Of a DNA stretch of 64,000 nucleotides, positions 37,601-46,638 are shown in pieces; within the stretch, counting starts at the first letter, position 1, and each line of letters begins with the position of its first letter. The stretch comes from Chryseobacterium jejuense (GTDB lineage Bacteria > Bacteroidota > Bacteroidia > Flavobacteriales > Weeksellaceae), in contig NZ_JAGIPR010000006.1 of the NCBI RefSeq assembly GCF_017877355.1, positions 355,786-419,785 of the forward strand, written 5' to 3'. Both the position numbers and the translations under genes were made by a program. A model generated the notes under the pieces. The model was not told the origin of the DNA. It did not search any database and saw only the letters and a program-made list of their open reading frames with translations.

Positions 37601-39984
37601 TGATTCAGTTTTATGCTTTGTGCCTGCAGGTTAGATTGGGAAGCGGCATCCAGCGGAACCAAACTCACATTAATATCTTCAGGGCTCAGGTGTACAAGAC
37701 GGAAACTTCCAATTACTTTTTGCTTGGAGTTACTGTCTTTTGGCATCAATACCGCAATCACCTCTTCCTCTGCATAATCAAATGTACCAGGAAGTTTTAA
37801 CTGATAGTTTCTTTCTGTAGCTGTCTTATTAAGCTCTGTAGCTTCAATAGCTTTTCCTGTTCCTAAGGTTTTAAAGATGATTTTTCCATCTTTAAGGGAA
37901 GGATCGGAAATACTTACTTTCGCATCAAATACCTCTGTCTGCTTATTAACGGTAGCCTTATAAGGTACGTATATCGTATTGTTCTCTGCATCTTTTACAG
38001 AAGGATATTTGGATGTCGGAAGCTTGGTTTTTTCCGGCGTATCATACGCAAACTTACCTGCTGCGTCTTCTTTCCATTCTATTTTGATTCCTTTCGCTGT
38101 ATATTGATTGACAGCAGCATTACTTCCACTTCCGGAAACACCTTCTGTATTGGTTGAGTTGGATGCTCCTCCTTCAGCCACCTTGCCGGTTTTGGTAACA
38201 TTCCCATTTTCATCTACCGTCCAGATATTTCCGTCTTTATCCTTAATTTCATAGTCTTTTCCGCCCGGATGATCCTCCTGACTTGGAGATCCGCCATTAC
38301 CGGAATCTCCATAAATTGTAATTTTTCCCGGAGGTGGTGTTGCCGTATATTTAATATCTACAATCGTATAATCTACGGTAATCTCTTTTACTCCTGCATC
38401 ACCAAAAGTTTCTCCTAGCCCGCCGGAAGCATAATGTACGGCTGTTTCATTCGGATCGTAAGTGGTTTCAACAGTTCCTTCAATCAGTTTTTTATCTGTA
38501 TTAAGCTTAATATTTGTAAAGCTTACCTTGATTTTTGTATCAGCTAAATAAGGAACTTCAATAAAGCCTGTTCCTGTATAAATACCATTGCTCCCCTGGG
38601 CTGATAATACCGTTACCGGGAAATCTCCGGCTGTAAATACTTCATTATTCCCCAGCATACTCTGCAATGGACTCTTATTGCCAATATCCACTGCCGGCAT
38701 AATACCGCACTGATAATTATTATTTGAAGAGCTGCCATCTGTTGTGAAAAACTGAATTCCACTGTAGCTATATGCATTTCCGGCACTATTTCCTGAAGTC
38801 GTTGGATTGGTATCTCCAAAGGTTTGAGTGCTTCCGCAGACTGTACCTACCCGATACTCATATTCTGTTTTATCTTCAAGTCCTGTAAGAATTGCTGTTG
38901 CCTGATAACTTTGCTGGGTAGCCCATTCTGCACTGCTCCCTTTTTTTCGGTATTGAACATTGTACAAACCACCCGGCTGTCCTGCAAGACTCCATCTAAT
39001 CTCCACTCTTCCCTTACCTATATTCTTAGCCATAAGCAAAGTAGGCACCGCACAATTCTCTACATAGTCGAAATAGAAAATTTCAGACAGTCCGTTATTT
39101 TTATAAACTCCGTTATCATCTGTAGAATTAGCACCTACTACAGGATTTCCTGATTTTACCTGTACTTGCCATGCATATCTTTTACCCGGCATAAGCTGGG
39201 TTTTATCTATTCCATAATATAAAGTAGGTGCATAAGTTTCTTCTCTCCAAAGTGGAGGAGCTGAAAGGAAACCTGAAATAGGACTCTGCCCCTGATCCCA
39301 AAGCTCTTTTAATGTAAAAATATAGCGGGTGTTTGGAGCGATTTGTCTTGGCATCCATTGAAATACCACCCCTCCACCGCCTCCATAAGGAGCTAATGCC
39401 TGTATTTTTTCTGCATTTTGCGGAAGGGTAAGCATCGGTGGATCATATTGTACCATAAAAACGGTGGTACATGTTTTTGAAGAAAGATTATTCTTTGTAT
39501 AATAATCATAAGCCTGGAAACAAAACTGGTATACTCCATCTGCCAGAGGCTTTGAGTATTGAACAGCATTAATGCCAGCAAGGTTTTGTAATTCAAAAAG
39601 AGAACGCAGATCTACATTCGTCAGGGTAATATTGTTTCCCGGATAAAGCGTGAAAGGATTCATCCCCACCACAAAATCATTAGATCTTGCAATAGGAACT
39701 GCATTGAGCCCTGCCTCCAGAGAAAATTTAATCCCCGTCTGATGCTGCGGTTCCAAAAGGTCGGTCATTAAAACCTGCAGCTGCAGCTTATTATCTGTAC
39801 TGGTTGCATAATCTGCAAACCTAAGACTATAAGGCGGAATAACCACAGGAACCAGCTTGACAGGATATTGCTGCCCCATCACTTTCACTGGCATAAGACC
39901 TGAAATCAACAGTAAAAATAATGCAATGACTTTTATAGAGTAATGCTGTCTTTTTAGATATGATTTAAAACAATCTTTAATCAT
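34669..39984 (-). CDS. Polymorphic toxin with AHH/HNH nuclease tip, 1771 aa
   Basis: Signal peptide (hydrophobic IKVIALFLLLISGLMPVKV, mature from about QQYPVKL). The first 310 residues are beta-rich and may be the TANFOR-type domain. An Fn3 domain follows (about 310-385), then further beta modules. A zinc-peptidase motif HELGHGVFKLEH lies at about 889. A Ser/Gly-rich pretoxin region has two hydrophobic stretches (GLVDTAAGISSGVALIS, NIAFVALSFFIGAG). A possible clan CD-like pair follows, LHATSDGG (about 1476) and VLLSCND (about 1518). The tip has VHHIIPIK (about 1661), NDNAIPLQ and NGHTNHPAYDRA, the signature of AHH nucleases of the HNH/ENDO VII class. There is no T9SS sorting domain; the tip occupies its place. 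Immunity genes follow at once. Confidence 0.87.
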   Translation of the reverse strand: MIKDCFKSYLKRQHYSIKVIALFLLLISGLMPVKVMGQQYPVKLVPVVIPPYSLRFADYATSTDNKLQLQVLMTDLLEPQHQTGIKFSLEAGLNAVPIARSNDFVVGMNPFTLYPGNNITLTNVDLRSLFELQNLAGINAVQYSKPLADGVYQFCFQAYDYYTKNNLSSKTCTTVFMVQYDPPMLTLPQNAEKIQALAPYGGGGGVVFQWMPRQIAPNTRYIFTLKELWDQGQSPISGFLSAPPLWREETYAPTLYYGIDKTQLMPGKRYAWQVQVKSGNPVVGANSTDDNGVYKNNGLSEIFYFDYVENCAVPTLLMAKNIGKGRVEIRWSLAGQPGGLYNVQYRKKGSSAEWATQQSYQATAILTGLEDKTEYEYRVGTVCGSTQTFGDTNPTTSGNSAGNAYSYSGIQFFTTDGSSSNNNYQCGIMPAVDIGNKSPLQSMLGNNEVFTAGDFPVTVLSAQGSNGIYTGTGFIEVPYLADTKIKVSFTNIKLNTDKKLIEGTVETTYDPNETAVHYASGGLGETFGDAGVKEITVDYTIVDIKYTATPPPGKITIYGDSGNGGSPSQEDHPGGKDYEIKDKDGNIWTVDENGNVTKTGKVAEGGASNSTNTEGVSGSGSNAAVNQYTAKGIKIEWKEDAAGKFAYDTPEKTKLPTSKYPSVKDAENNTIYVPYKATVNKQTEVFDAKVSISDPSLKDGKIIFKTLGTGKAIEATELNKTATERNYQLKLPGTFDYAEEEVIAVLMPKDSNSKQKVIGSFRLVHLSPEDINVSLVPLDAASQSNLQAQSIKLNQIYNKIGVKFNVKQEPVLDISAIVSGDTIDSKDSELMSTYSPQQQQINSLYKGTDARYVLFVTDKKSSTGQSGYMRLNGQFGYVYGNSPAKTGAHELGHGVFKLEHPWKVYGTPEKGTNLLMDYTPGEELSHLDWKQINDPAFKLYAFQGQSAGELAGGYGLSPDFKLIKTDNNLVTDYKEVHLDEGFVEGFTDNNKQYYWKDSQYVTSNGDVFSYSQPGNIDSKTVIWLVYNHDKACNKFKFIRTKYSEVKDIINNKNKEALLAYIEKIDKVKRPENPKEGDVYSAYFGCDGKYKKSIHDSNGGGLGKSKDFFKNGNKEKATTSGSILDFTGRFTAQQIEQMLKSISMTSADTGIKGRILVSDDDETHAKAEAIFTKPNNDEIIIWLKVSDAAKPEYEIKINVGKGVKGFEDQDTKKLLEVITKNKGWFEVDEFWTMDFNPITAIFDGLAELIGKAKVPERFYNPDAANYNPIPAKIYSYTNPSSLLPTLINDAAGSSGDKYSQGRIEFAFVCGVWNGLVDTAAGISSGVALISKGTEGLIGIIASEEKRKKFKEDLDKFNWSAIGDMMDDEWKKATANPCMKSYTGGNIAFVALSFFIGAGEANTISKGFMIVDRLDVLGQAVGKFASLSGRYIIKPVITKAGKFIIEPLLKLEPEISSKLRNNVSKHVAKLLNKDKIYLSLHATSDGGFIVDGEVLNSEQFGEYLTKKLSEGANKNKDIVLLSCNDLESAKALAAATGKKVYTTDGPMMVFENGIRRAEGSDWYQISPDGTSTKIQSPVTECINCTGEGVEMGKKKEFTLDTADDLYHKIEYYRATVRDVMDTAEGIAYARKYYDKYVTGQSFEDWWAYAKKYDVADDLNFEVHHIIPIKVLGKNQDLKELLFWAEKNGKKFEFNGNDNAIPLQKKKAKIDLNGHTNHPAYDRAIEQKINDILQKAPNEEKAFERIQNLINETKQKLENEVLLGNKDVNQIVNF

Positions 39985-40026
39985 GTTCTGTGTTTTTATA
40001 TTGAGTTATCAGATAAAGCTTCAACT

Positions 40027-43000
40027 TTATTTGAATTCATAGTTAATTTGTTTTTCAGTTCCCTGTTTGTCTCCCGGTAAGATATATCTGGCTTTCACAT
40101 TATACTTTACATAAGGAATCGTTCCGAATGTAGATTCCAGTAAAGCATTAATGAGTGGAGATCTTGAAGTTTCAGGAGAGCCTACATATTTGGATGCTGC
40201 TTTAGAAACAAGTTCATACCAGTCCGCTTTATAATAACTGAACAGGTCGTATTTGAAAGGGAAAGTCTGTTTCAAAAATGCATTCCCTTTATCATTACCC
40301 AGATACTGCATATATGAAGTAAATACCGGGAATGCATTTGTTGGTGGAATTCCTGTAAAGTCATCATCACTTTCTGCTCTATTTAATTCTAATCCGTCAA
40401 ATGGATAATTATTGTAGATAAGTCCTTTAAACTTACCTGCAAAGGAATCTTCCATTAACGCAGTAAGGTTAATTAATGGCTTGTTATCCGTATATTTTGA
40501 ACCTGAGATCTCAGTAGCATCAAAGTATTCATCAGCATTCATATTATTCTGTAATGTAACTATATCAGAGCTTAACTTGATCCATAACGGATTGAAATTT
40601 AAAGCAGATAACTTGTCTGACAATGTATTGTATTTACTGGTTCTGAATACATAAGAAAGCCTTTCAATCTCTCCGTTTTTAGAAAGACTTTGTGCCTTCT
40701 TGATTTCCGTAGTAACAGAAACTGCTGATCCGTCATTGCTTTCTTCCGTTTTCTCGGTATTTTCTACGGTATCATTGTCAGAAACGCCATTAGATCCATT
40801 CTTATTTTTTGCAATCAGTGCTAGTGTATAATCCTTCTGTTTGGTAAGATCCGGCACCTTGAAATTCACAATATTATCCGCCGTATTATAGGAGAAATTA
40901 CTTTCTACAGGTGAATCTGCGGCAAACATTGTTGAAGTGCTCCAATTCGGATCATCAAACAGATAATCCTGTCCTCTTTTCAGCTTGATGTAGCCGTTAT
41001 TGCTTTCGCCCTGATAATAATTTTCTTGTTCTGCTACCGGATAAGCATATTTTATATTTGATAAAGGAATAGCTTCCGGTGCTGATCCAGTGGTAAAAAT
41101 ACGCTCCTCTATTTCTATTGCTTTCTGACCATCAACCATTACTACTTCATACATTCCGTTCTTTTTCTCCATGAAACTTACCTGCGCTAAGGCTTTCATT
41201 GTTTTATTCGGAGGTAAAATATCATCGGAAATAAAGTTGGCAAAGTCTTTAGAATTGGCATATTCAATAGTTCCTTTAATCTCTTTACCCTGATCATCGA
41301 TAATGGTCATTTTCTCCACTACTACTTTATAGGTGTGATCACCATCATCTTCAGGAATCACAATAGGTTCATTGACACGAACTCCAAAAGTAGCCTGTGG
41401 AATAGCAAAAACATCAACATTCGTTTCATCTTTTTTAGGAGTAAGATCTGTAATGATCTTCATGCCACCAAGAACTGATGAATTTTCAAGGACACATTCT
41501 TCACCAAATTCCATCTTAAATCTAAAACGTCCTTTTATCAATCCGCCAAGCAGATTGTAATATCCGCCAAGATATCCTCTTACCCAATATGGATTTGGCC
41601 CTTTAGCCTGTAAAAGTGCAGCCACACCAGCCTTGATGATTGGAATTTTCTTTTTGATGAACCAAAGCTTGATTTTAATCCCAAGTTCACCTTGTAAGTA
41701 AACATAAGCCTGGCCATTGGCATACCATCCATTGATTCCTATCTGGTCTCCGCCACGATTTGAACATTTGGCTTCCCCATAGTTCTTAAGCATAATATCT
41801 GTTCCCAATCCTGCCTGAAAGCGGGCATACAGGAACAATGCCGTCATATCCCCCGTATCAAACTTAAGGTGCGTCCCGAAGGCAAAACCTTTTCCATCTC
41901 CGAGGGCATTAAGATTACTCATATAATCCAGATCCTGTACCTGAAGCCCCAGAATTTCTGCAACTTCAACCGGCGGCGGCGGACTGCCCGGAATACGGGT
42001 TCCCACCATAAAGTAGCTGGAAGACTGTAAATAGAAACTATCAAAACCAACCTTAAGACCAATCATGTCACTAGGTGTACCAATGTGCATATACCATTCA
42101 TCCGGTGCTATATGTACAACGGCCCATCCGGCACGGCCATTAGGGCCAATTCCTTTGATAATTCCTTTGGCAATATCAATAAATACATCTAAGCTTGCAT
42201 GGAATACACTATTGTTAAAGTCATAGTTCATAGCCAGCTTAGCATAGATGGCTCCATCAATTTTTTCTGTAACAGGATATTGTTCGTCAACCATTTTGGT
42301 ATCCAGAAAAGTATTGACTGTTTTATTATTTTTCAGATCCGACAGGAACTTGGAATTTCCGGTCATTTCTTTGAATTTCTTCTGGGCTCCGGCTAAAGCG
42401 TCTCCAGGAACCAGCTTAGTAAGATCAGCCATCACAACAGCTTCTCCAATAAATCCTATATTGGCCAACCCACCATTAGGATTGGTGGAAATACTGAACC
42501 CTGCCATGATATCAATAGTCTTATCCGTTGGAATGGAACCATAAATACCTGCTCTTAAAGCTAATCCAACAGTATTATCAGGTTTCAGAACCAAAGCTCT
42601 ATTTTCATACGCAGGATTCATGCTCAGTTCCCGGTCAGGAATCATTCGGTAAAATGCACCTCCTGTAAACCCGGTAATCTTCAATGCAGTAGCCTGAATA
42701 CTTAATCCTTTTACGGACCCTTCAAATCCCCAATACCTGAAAGTACTGTATCCAAAGGCCGCTGCTACTTCAACAGTAATTTTACTTAATGCTGTTATCT
42801 CTGCTTTAAGATTAGCTTTAAATCCATTTCCGTATAATGGATCTTTACGCATGATCTCAAGACTTCCTGAGATTTTACCAACACCGATATCTACATTGTT
42901 AAGTGCCAGCTTAGTAAGATTGAAACCATCATACTTCCATCGCTGCCTGTTATTCTCGCTTACGATCAAACCATTAATCATCATACCTCCTGTAGCAGAA

Positions 43001-44709
43001 AAACGCTCTTCCTGTAGACCAACGGTAACATTAAATCCTAAATTGGCCTGTGAACCGTCTGCTACCACAACAATATTGCTAATACTTGCCGGAAAACCAG
43101 CTAATTTCTGTTCTCCTTTTACTCCAAAATACTGAACCGTCACAAACGGAGCTTTGGTCTGTAAAGTAAGTCCCTGAAATTCGATTCCTTTAAAATCGGC
43201 ATCTTTTTTACTGTTAGGGTCATTATCATCTGCGGAGGAATTAGCGGCAATGGCCATACTTCCGTTAAGGATGGCTTTGGGAAGAAACTCTTTGTTTTTT
43301 ACACGCATCTCAATGGAAGAACCTGCTGCAATGGTAGCTTTCGCACTCCATATATCAAAGTTAATATCATTGAGGGTTGTTACAGAAATCAGATACTGTT
43401 CTTCTGTGATGGCTCCTCTATAGCCCAAATAGTTAGGAATATTTGTAGAACTGTCATTATTTTTCTGAACCGGAAGTTGTATCTTCCCTTCCAGATTAGC
43501 CCCTACAATTTTAGAAGCGGCAAGGTCTATTCCAATTTTATCCAAAGAATATCGCCATGCATTTTCTCTATTGGTTACTCCTCGTTCTATCGGAAAAACA
43601 TTATTGGCAGCAAAGCTTCCGGATACCCCGTAGGAATCAATCAAAAGATTATTGGCCTCAAAAGAAACGCGTGTATCGATATGATCTTCTGTTTTGAATT
43701 CCTGTGGAAGGCCAATATTTAGAGTCTGTACATATAAGCCTCTCCAGGATTCTGATCCTCCAATCAAATAGTCGTGAGTATTGTAATATAGGGGGAACTG
43801 TACGCTGGGATCTGTCCTCAGGTCACTCAGGTCTAAAATAGCATTATTAACAAAGAAAGAAAAATAACCTTTATCCTGACTTTTAACCTGAGAAGTAATG
43901 GCAAAAGGACTGATGCTCACTTTCACCAAAATATCATTCCAATCACTTGCTTTAAGCGCAAAATCACCACGAACTCTGTTGGTTCCGTTATTCCCAATTT
44001 CAGGGAGTACAGCTCCTTTATTATCTAAGGGCACAAGCACATTTCTGGAGATCTGAACATTCCCTTTTAAAGAGAGTTCTTTAATCCCGTCACAATCCAT
44101 TGTAACGTAAGTCTTGTCATTAACGCTTTCACCGTTTCTAGTAATCCTTCCTCCTTCCAGCGTAAGCATCCATTGGTTTTGGTTAAAAGGCATATTGATA
44201 TCTCCCAATAACGAAAGTTTTGCATCACCTATGATCTTCCCATTATAGGATAGCTTGATATCTTCGGCTCCAAAAAACAATGTTTTCTTACCGTTATCAG
44301 CTCCCTGCTGTGGTGTGGTTACTCTTGCATATACATTGATCAGAGCATATTCCGGAGTAAATTTAGCTTTGGTAACAACAATACTGTATTCTACATTAGA
44401 CTTATTCTCTTTAAGCCCGATGGGTAATTCAGTAAGGTCGTTAGGATTAATTGTACTTGTAAAATGTCCGTTTTTTTCAAGTTCTTTGAAAGCCCCCATT
44501 GCCTTACCAATCTCTTTGTCGTTTTCAGGATCATTTTCTACAAAGCCTGAGAACTGATCCAAAGGAAATTCATATAAAGAATTGGTGGCAGGTTTGTTAA
44601 GGAATGAAAAGTTTTTGTGTAGTTGAAGGGAATCTTTTTTATTATATTCACTAGCCTTTGCGGGAACAAAAAGAAGGCACATAATAAAAATAAAATATAT
44701 TTTCGTCAT
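40027..44709 (-). CDS. Giant secreted beta-rich protein, first gene of toxin locus
   Basis: This is a 1560-residue protein with a signal peptide (MTKIYFIFIMCLLFVPAKAS). The mature chain is almost wholly strand-rich with long stretches of alternating polarity (for example GSLEIMRKDPLYGNGFKANL, LKAEITALSKITVEVAAAFG) and many Gly-rich turns. This resembles a fibre, a large barrel or a solenoid. A short cationic hydrophobic stretch, KIKLWFIKKKIPIIKAGVAA, occurs at about residue 1020. The last 300 residues are more globular. No domain or sorting signal is recognised. It precedes the toxin gene by 42 bp on the same strand and is probably the carrier, shell or secretion partner of the toxin. A promoter-like element lies just upstream. 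Confidence 0.75.
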   Translation of the reverse strand: MTKIYFIFIMCLLFVPAKASEYNKKDSLQLHKNFSFLNKPATNSLYEFPLDQFSGFVENDPENDKEIGKAMGAFKELEKNGHFTSTINPNDLTELPIGLKENKSNVEYSIVVTKAKFTPEYALINVYARVTTPQQGADNGKKTLFFGAEDIKLSYNGKIIGDAKLSLLGDINMPFNQNQWMLTLEGGRITRNGESVNDKTYVTMDCDGIKELSLKGNVQISRNVLVPLDNKGAVLPEIGNNGTNRVRGDFALKASDWNDILVKVSISPFAITSQVKSQDKGYFSFFVNNAILDLSDLRTDPSVQFPLYYNTHDYLIGGSESWRGLYVQTLNIGLPQEFKTEDHIDTRVSFEANNLLIDSYGVSGSFAANNVFPIERGVTNRENAWRYSLDKIGIDLAASKIVGANLEGKIQLPVQKNNDSSTNIPNYLGYRGAITEEQYLISVTTLNDINFDIWSAKATIAAGSSIEMRVKNKEFLPKAILNGSMAIAANSSADDNDPNSKKDADFKGIEFQGLTLQTKAPFVTVQYFGVKGEQKLAGFPASISNIVVVADGSQANLGFNVTVGLQEERFSATGGMMINGLIVSENNRQRWKYDGFNLTKLALNNVDIGVGKISGSLEIMRKDPLYGNGFKANLKAEITALSKITVEVAAAFGYSTFRYWGFEGSVKGLSIQATALKITGFTGGAFYRMIPDRELSMNPAYENRALVLKPDNTVGLALRAGIYGSIPTDKTIDIMAGFSISTNPNGGLANIGFIGEAVVMADLTKLVPGDALAGAQKKFKEMTGNSKFLSDLKNNKTVNTFLDTKMVDEQYPVTEKIDGAIYAKLAMNYDFNNSVFHASLDVFIDIAKGIIKGIGPNGRAGWAVVHIAPDEWYMHIGTPSDMIGLKVGFDSFYLQSSSYFMVGTRIPGSPPPPVEVAEILGLQVQDLDYMSNLNALGDGKGFAFGTHLKFDTGDMTALFLYARFQAGLGTDIMLKNYGEAKCSNRGGDQIGINGWYANGQAYVYLQGELGIKIKLWFIKKKIPIIKAGVAALLQAKGPNPYWVRGYLGGYYNLLGGLIKGRFRFKMEFGEECVLENSSVLGGMKIITDLTPKKDETNVDVFAIPQATFGVRVNEPIVIPEDDGDHTYKVVVEKMTIIDDQGKEIKGTIEYANSKDFANFISDDILPPNKTMKALAQVSFMEKKNGMYEVVMVDGQKAIEIEERIFTTGSAPEAIPLSNIKYAYPVAEQENYYQGESNNGYIKLKRGQDYLFDDPNWSTSTMFAADSPVESNFSYNTADNIVNFKVPDLTKQKDYTLALIAKNKNGSNGVSDNDTVENTEKTEESNDGSAVSVTTEIKKAQSLSKNGEIERLSYVFRTSKYNTLSDKLSALNFNPLWIKLSSDIVTLQNNMNADEYFDATEISGSKYTDNKPLINLTALMEDSFAGKFKGLIYNNYPFDGLELNRAESDDDFTGIPPTNAFPVFTSYMQYLGNDKGNAFLKQTFPFKYDLFSYYKADWYELVSKAASKYVGSPETSRSPLINALLESTFGTIPYVKYNVKARYILPGDKQGTEKQINYEFK

Positions 44710-44726
44710 GGTTATTGTGTTTCCTG

Positions 44727-44734
44727 CAAAATTA
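44727..44734 (-). promoter_or_regulatory. Candidate -7 element of the toxin operon
   Basis: On the minus strand TAATTTTG fits the Bacteroidota -7 consensus TAnnTTTG, 17 bp before the ATG of the 1560-residue gene. It would give a leader of about 10 bases. I see no good -33 TTTG at the usual spacing. It is the only matching element in the 300-bp gap 44710-45023, where no gene is evident. Confidence 0.4.
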
Positions 44735-45023
44735 GGAATTTAATTCTAACTATGATGATAAAATTTTTAAAAAAACTATGTGATAGACAAAACCATACGT
44801 CTCTACAACTTGTTATTCAAAGAAATTACCACATTATTGGAATATTGAATTCTGATATCAAGAGACAAAAGTTAAGCCCCCTATAAAGTGCCTGGGGAAA
44901 GAGTCGATAAAATTCAGATACATTCTTGTTGATGCAGGCATAGAGAAAGTTTTATAGATAAAGCCCATAGTATCTATTCTTACCTTGTAAAAGTGGTAGG
45001 CTGAGATAAAGAAAAACAGACTC

Positions 45024-45677
45024 TTAATAAATGAGAGATAATTTCACATCAAAGACAATGGAAATAATAACTTTTTCAATAATTAAACGAAATGTCAGAT
45101 TGATTCGTTCCTTCATTGATGTATTTGATTTTGCAATCCTGTGTTCCCAATTTTCCTGCAAGTCACCTTTCATAATAAGTAAGGAACCATGAGGAAGTGG
45201 AAGGCTGTATTTGCTTTGATGATGATCCTTCTTTCTGAAATCAAAGTTTCTGGTTTGTCCAAGACTGATGGATGCAATGACAGGGCGTTTCCCATATCTG
45301 CTTTCTTTATCTCGGTGCCAGGCGACGGAGTCATTTTGGTTACGGTATAGATTTAATAAAACACCATTGAACTGACAGCCAAATTCCTTTTCAATTCTTT
45401 GTTTTAATGAAAACAATTCGGGAGTCCATGGATTGGTTGGCTTTTTATCTTCTTCTGAATTGTTATATTTTGAATCTCCATACCAGGCCGTTAATCTTGG
45501 AGTAAGCACCATCTTATCGTACATCTTCTGTGTACGCTGTTCCCAGGGAACCGTTTCCAATAATTGGCTTTTAAGCAGATCTGCTTCTTCTCTACTCAGA
45601 AAACCCTCTCTGTATTCCAAAAGGTCTTTTGGAAACTCATAGAATTCTTCAGTATCAAATAAACTCAGCTGGGTCAT
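45024..45677 (-). CDS. AlkB-like 2OG-Fe(II) dioxygenase, copy 2
   Basis: This protein is near-identical to the gene at 19532, with the same iron ligands (WHRDKE, NWEHRIA) and RINLTFR at the C-terminal Arg site. It differs mainly after residue 183. Here the tail is longer and hydrophobic (EKVIISIVFDVKLSLIY), giving 217 residues. The divergence of the two tails marks the left edge of the duplicated block. It is downstream of the intact repressor gene and so part of the complete damage locus. Confidence 0.88.
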   Translation of the reverse strand: MTQLSLFDTEEFYEFPKDLLEYREGFLSREEADLLKSQLLETVPWEQRTQKMYDKMVLTPRLTAWYGDSKYNNSEEDKKPTNPWTPELFSLKQRIEKEFGCQFNGVLLNLYRNQNDSVAWHRDKESRYGKRPVIASISLGQTRNFDFRKKDHHQSKYSLPLPHGSLLIMKGDLQENWEHRIAKSNTSMKERINLTFRLIIEKVIISIVFDVKLSLIY

Positions 45678-45800
45678 TTAACTTTAAATTAAAATATTTA
45701 TCTTAGTAATATCCCGTTACTTCGGGATTTTTTTTCATCATTTGTGTTTTTACTTCCCTTCGGGGAAGTTTTTTGATTATGCCATGTACTCAAAATGAAT

Positions 45801-46577
45801 TCAATTCTTATCTCCCATTTTTTCTTTGATCTGTCTGATATCAGTTTTAATCTCTGTGATAAAGTTTTGAATATGATGTTCTGAAAATTCATCAGGTTCA
45901 TATTCTTTGGTATTAATACTACAGGCAAATTCCCAGATTTCTTTAATTTCAGGTAATGGAATTTTATAAGGTTCATAAAATTGATTGTCAGCTTTTACCC
46001 AGATACCATCAGCTTCGTGAAACTGGAACCTTTTATAACTGATGCCATCATTGGTGGTAATGAAAACATAAGTTCTGTCCGTTTTCAAGACCGAAAGATT
46101 TTCAACATATTTCCCTACAATATAAGTTCCGTTTTTATAAGGAGGCATTGAATCTCCATCAGCTGGAAATGTTCTGAACTTACCACCTTTTAAAAAAGGT
46201 AATGATATGGTCTCCAGACTTTCAATGTATTCAGGATCTCCATAACCATTTAAGTAACCCATTGAAGCTTTTTGGGGAATAATCTCAATCTGATTGTTTC
46301 CATCTTGATCAACCCTTATAGGCAGAACGATTCTATTGTCAGGAAGCTCCATGAGTTCATCGATAGAAAATTTTCTGACATCTACAGTCAACAATAGATC
46401 GATGCTGATGTTATAGAATTTTGAAATTCTAAGCAATATTTCAATAGGTGGTTCTGTTCTGCCATATTCATAGGCGACATATCTGGATCGGGTAAGAATT
46501 AATAGATCTGCCAGTTCCTGCTGGGTCATATTTTTCTTTCCTCTCAAAAACACGATGTTATCAGATAATTTTGACAT
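45801..46577 (-). CDS. XRE-S24 (LexA/CI-like) repressor, copy 2
   Basis: A 258-residue protein with the same architecture as copy 1: XRE HTH at the N-terminus and an S24 fold with DGDSMPP and ISYKRFQ as the Ser-Lys dyad. Again KASMGYLNG is in the cleavage region. Small differences from copy 1 include SKLSDN for SKFSDN, DELMELPDN for DEIMELPEN, and NLSVLKTD for NLSDLKTD. The ATG at 46577 lies 61 bp from the divergent polymerase gene, so the repressor probably controls both directions. Both copies, if made, may mix into heterodimers. Confidence 0.9.
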   Translation of the reverse strand: MSKLSDNIVFLRGKKNMTQQELADLLILTRSRYVAYEYGRTEPPIEILLRISKFYNISIDLLLTVDVRKFSIDELMELPDNRIVLPIRVDQDGNNQIEIIPQKASMGYLNGYGDPEYIESLETISLPFLKGGKFRTFPADGDSMPPYKNGTYIVGKYVENLSVLKTDRTYVFITTNDGISYKRFQFHEADGIWVKADNQFYEPYKIPLPEIKEIWEFACSINTKEYEPDEFSEHHIQNFITEIKTDIRQIKEKMGDKN

Positions 46578-46638
46578 TGTTACAATTTTAGACAACAAAA
46601 ATACATAACTTGTTTCAAAACGTAACTAATTTTGTCAC
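46578..46638. promoter_or_regulatory. Divergent promoter/operator of the damage locus
   Basis: TAATTTTG (46627-46634, plus) and TATTTTTG (46596-46603, minus) both fit TAnnTTTG -7 elements. The plus element ends only 4 bases before the polymerase ATG, so that transcript would be leaderless or nearly so. Between them GTTTCAAAAC (46611-46620, read with the preceding T) has GTTT/AAAC arms. Related sequences GTTACAATTTTAG and GTAACTAATTTTG flank it. These are the best candidates for repressor sites, by eye only. Confidence 0.55.
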
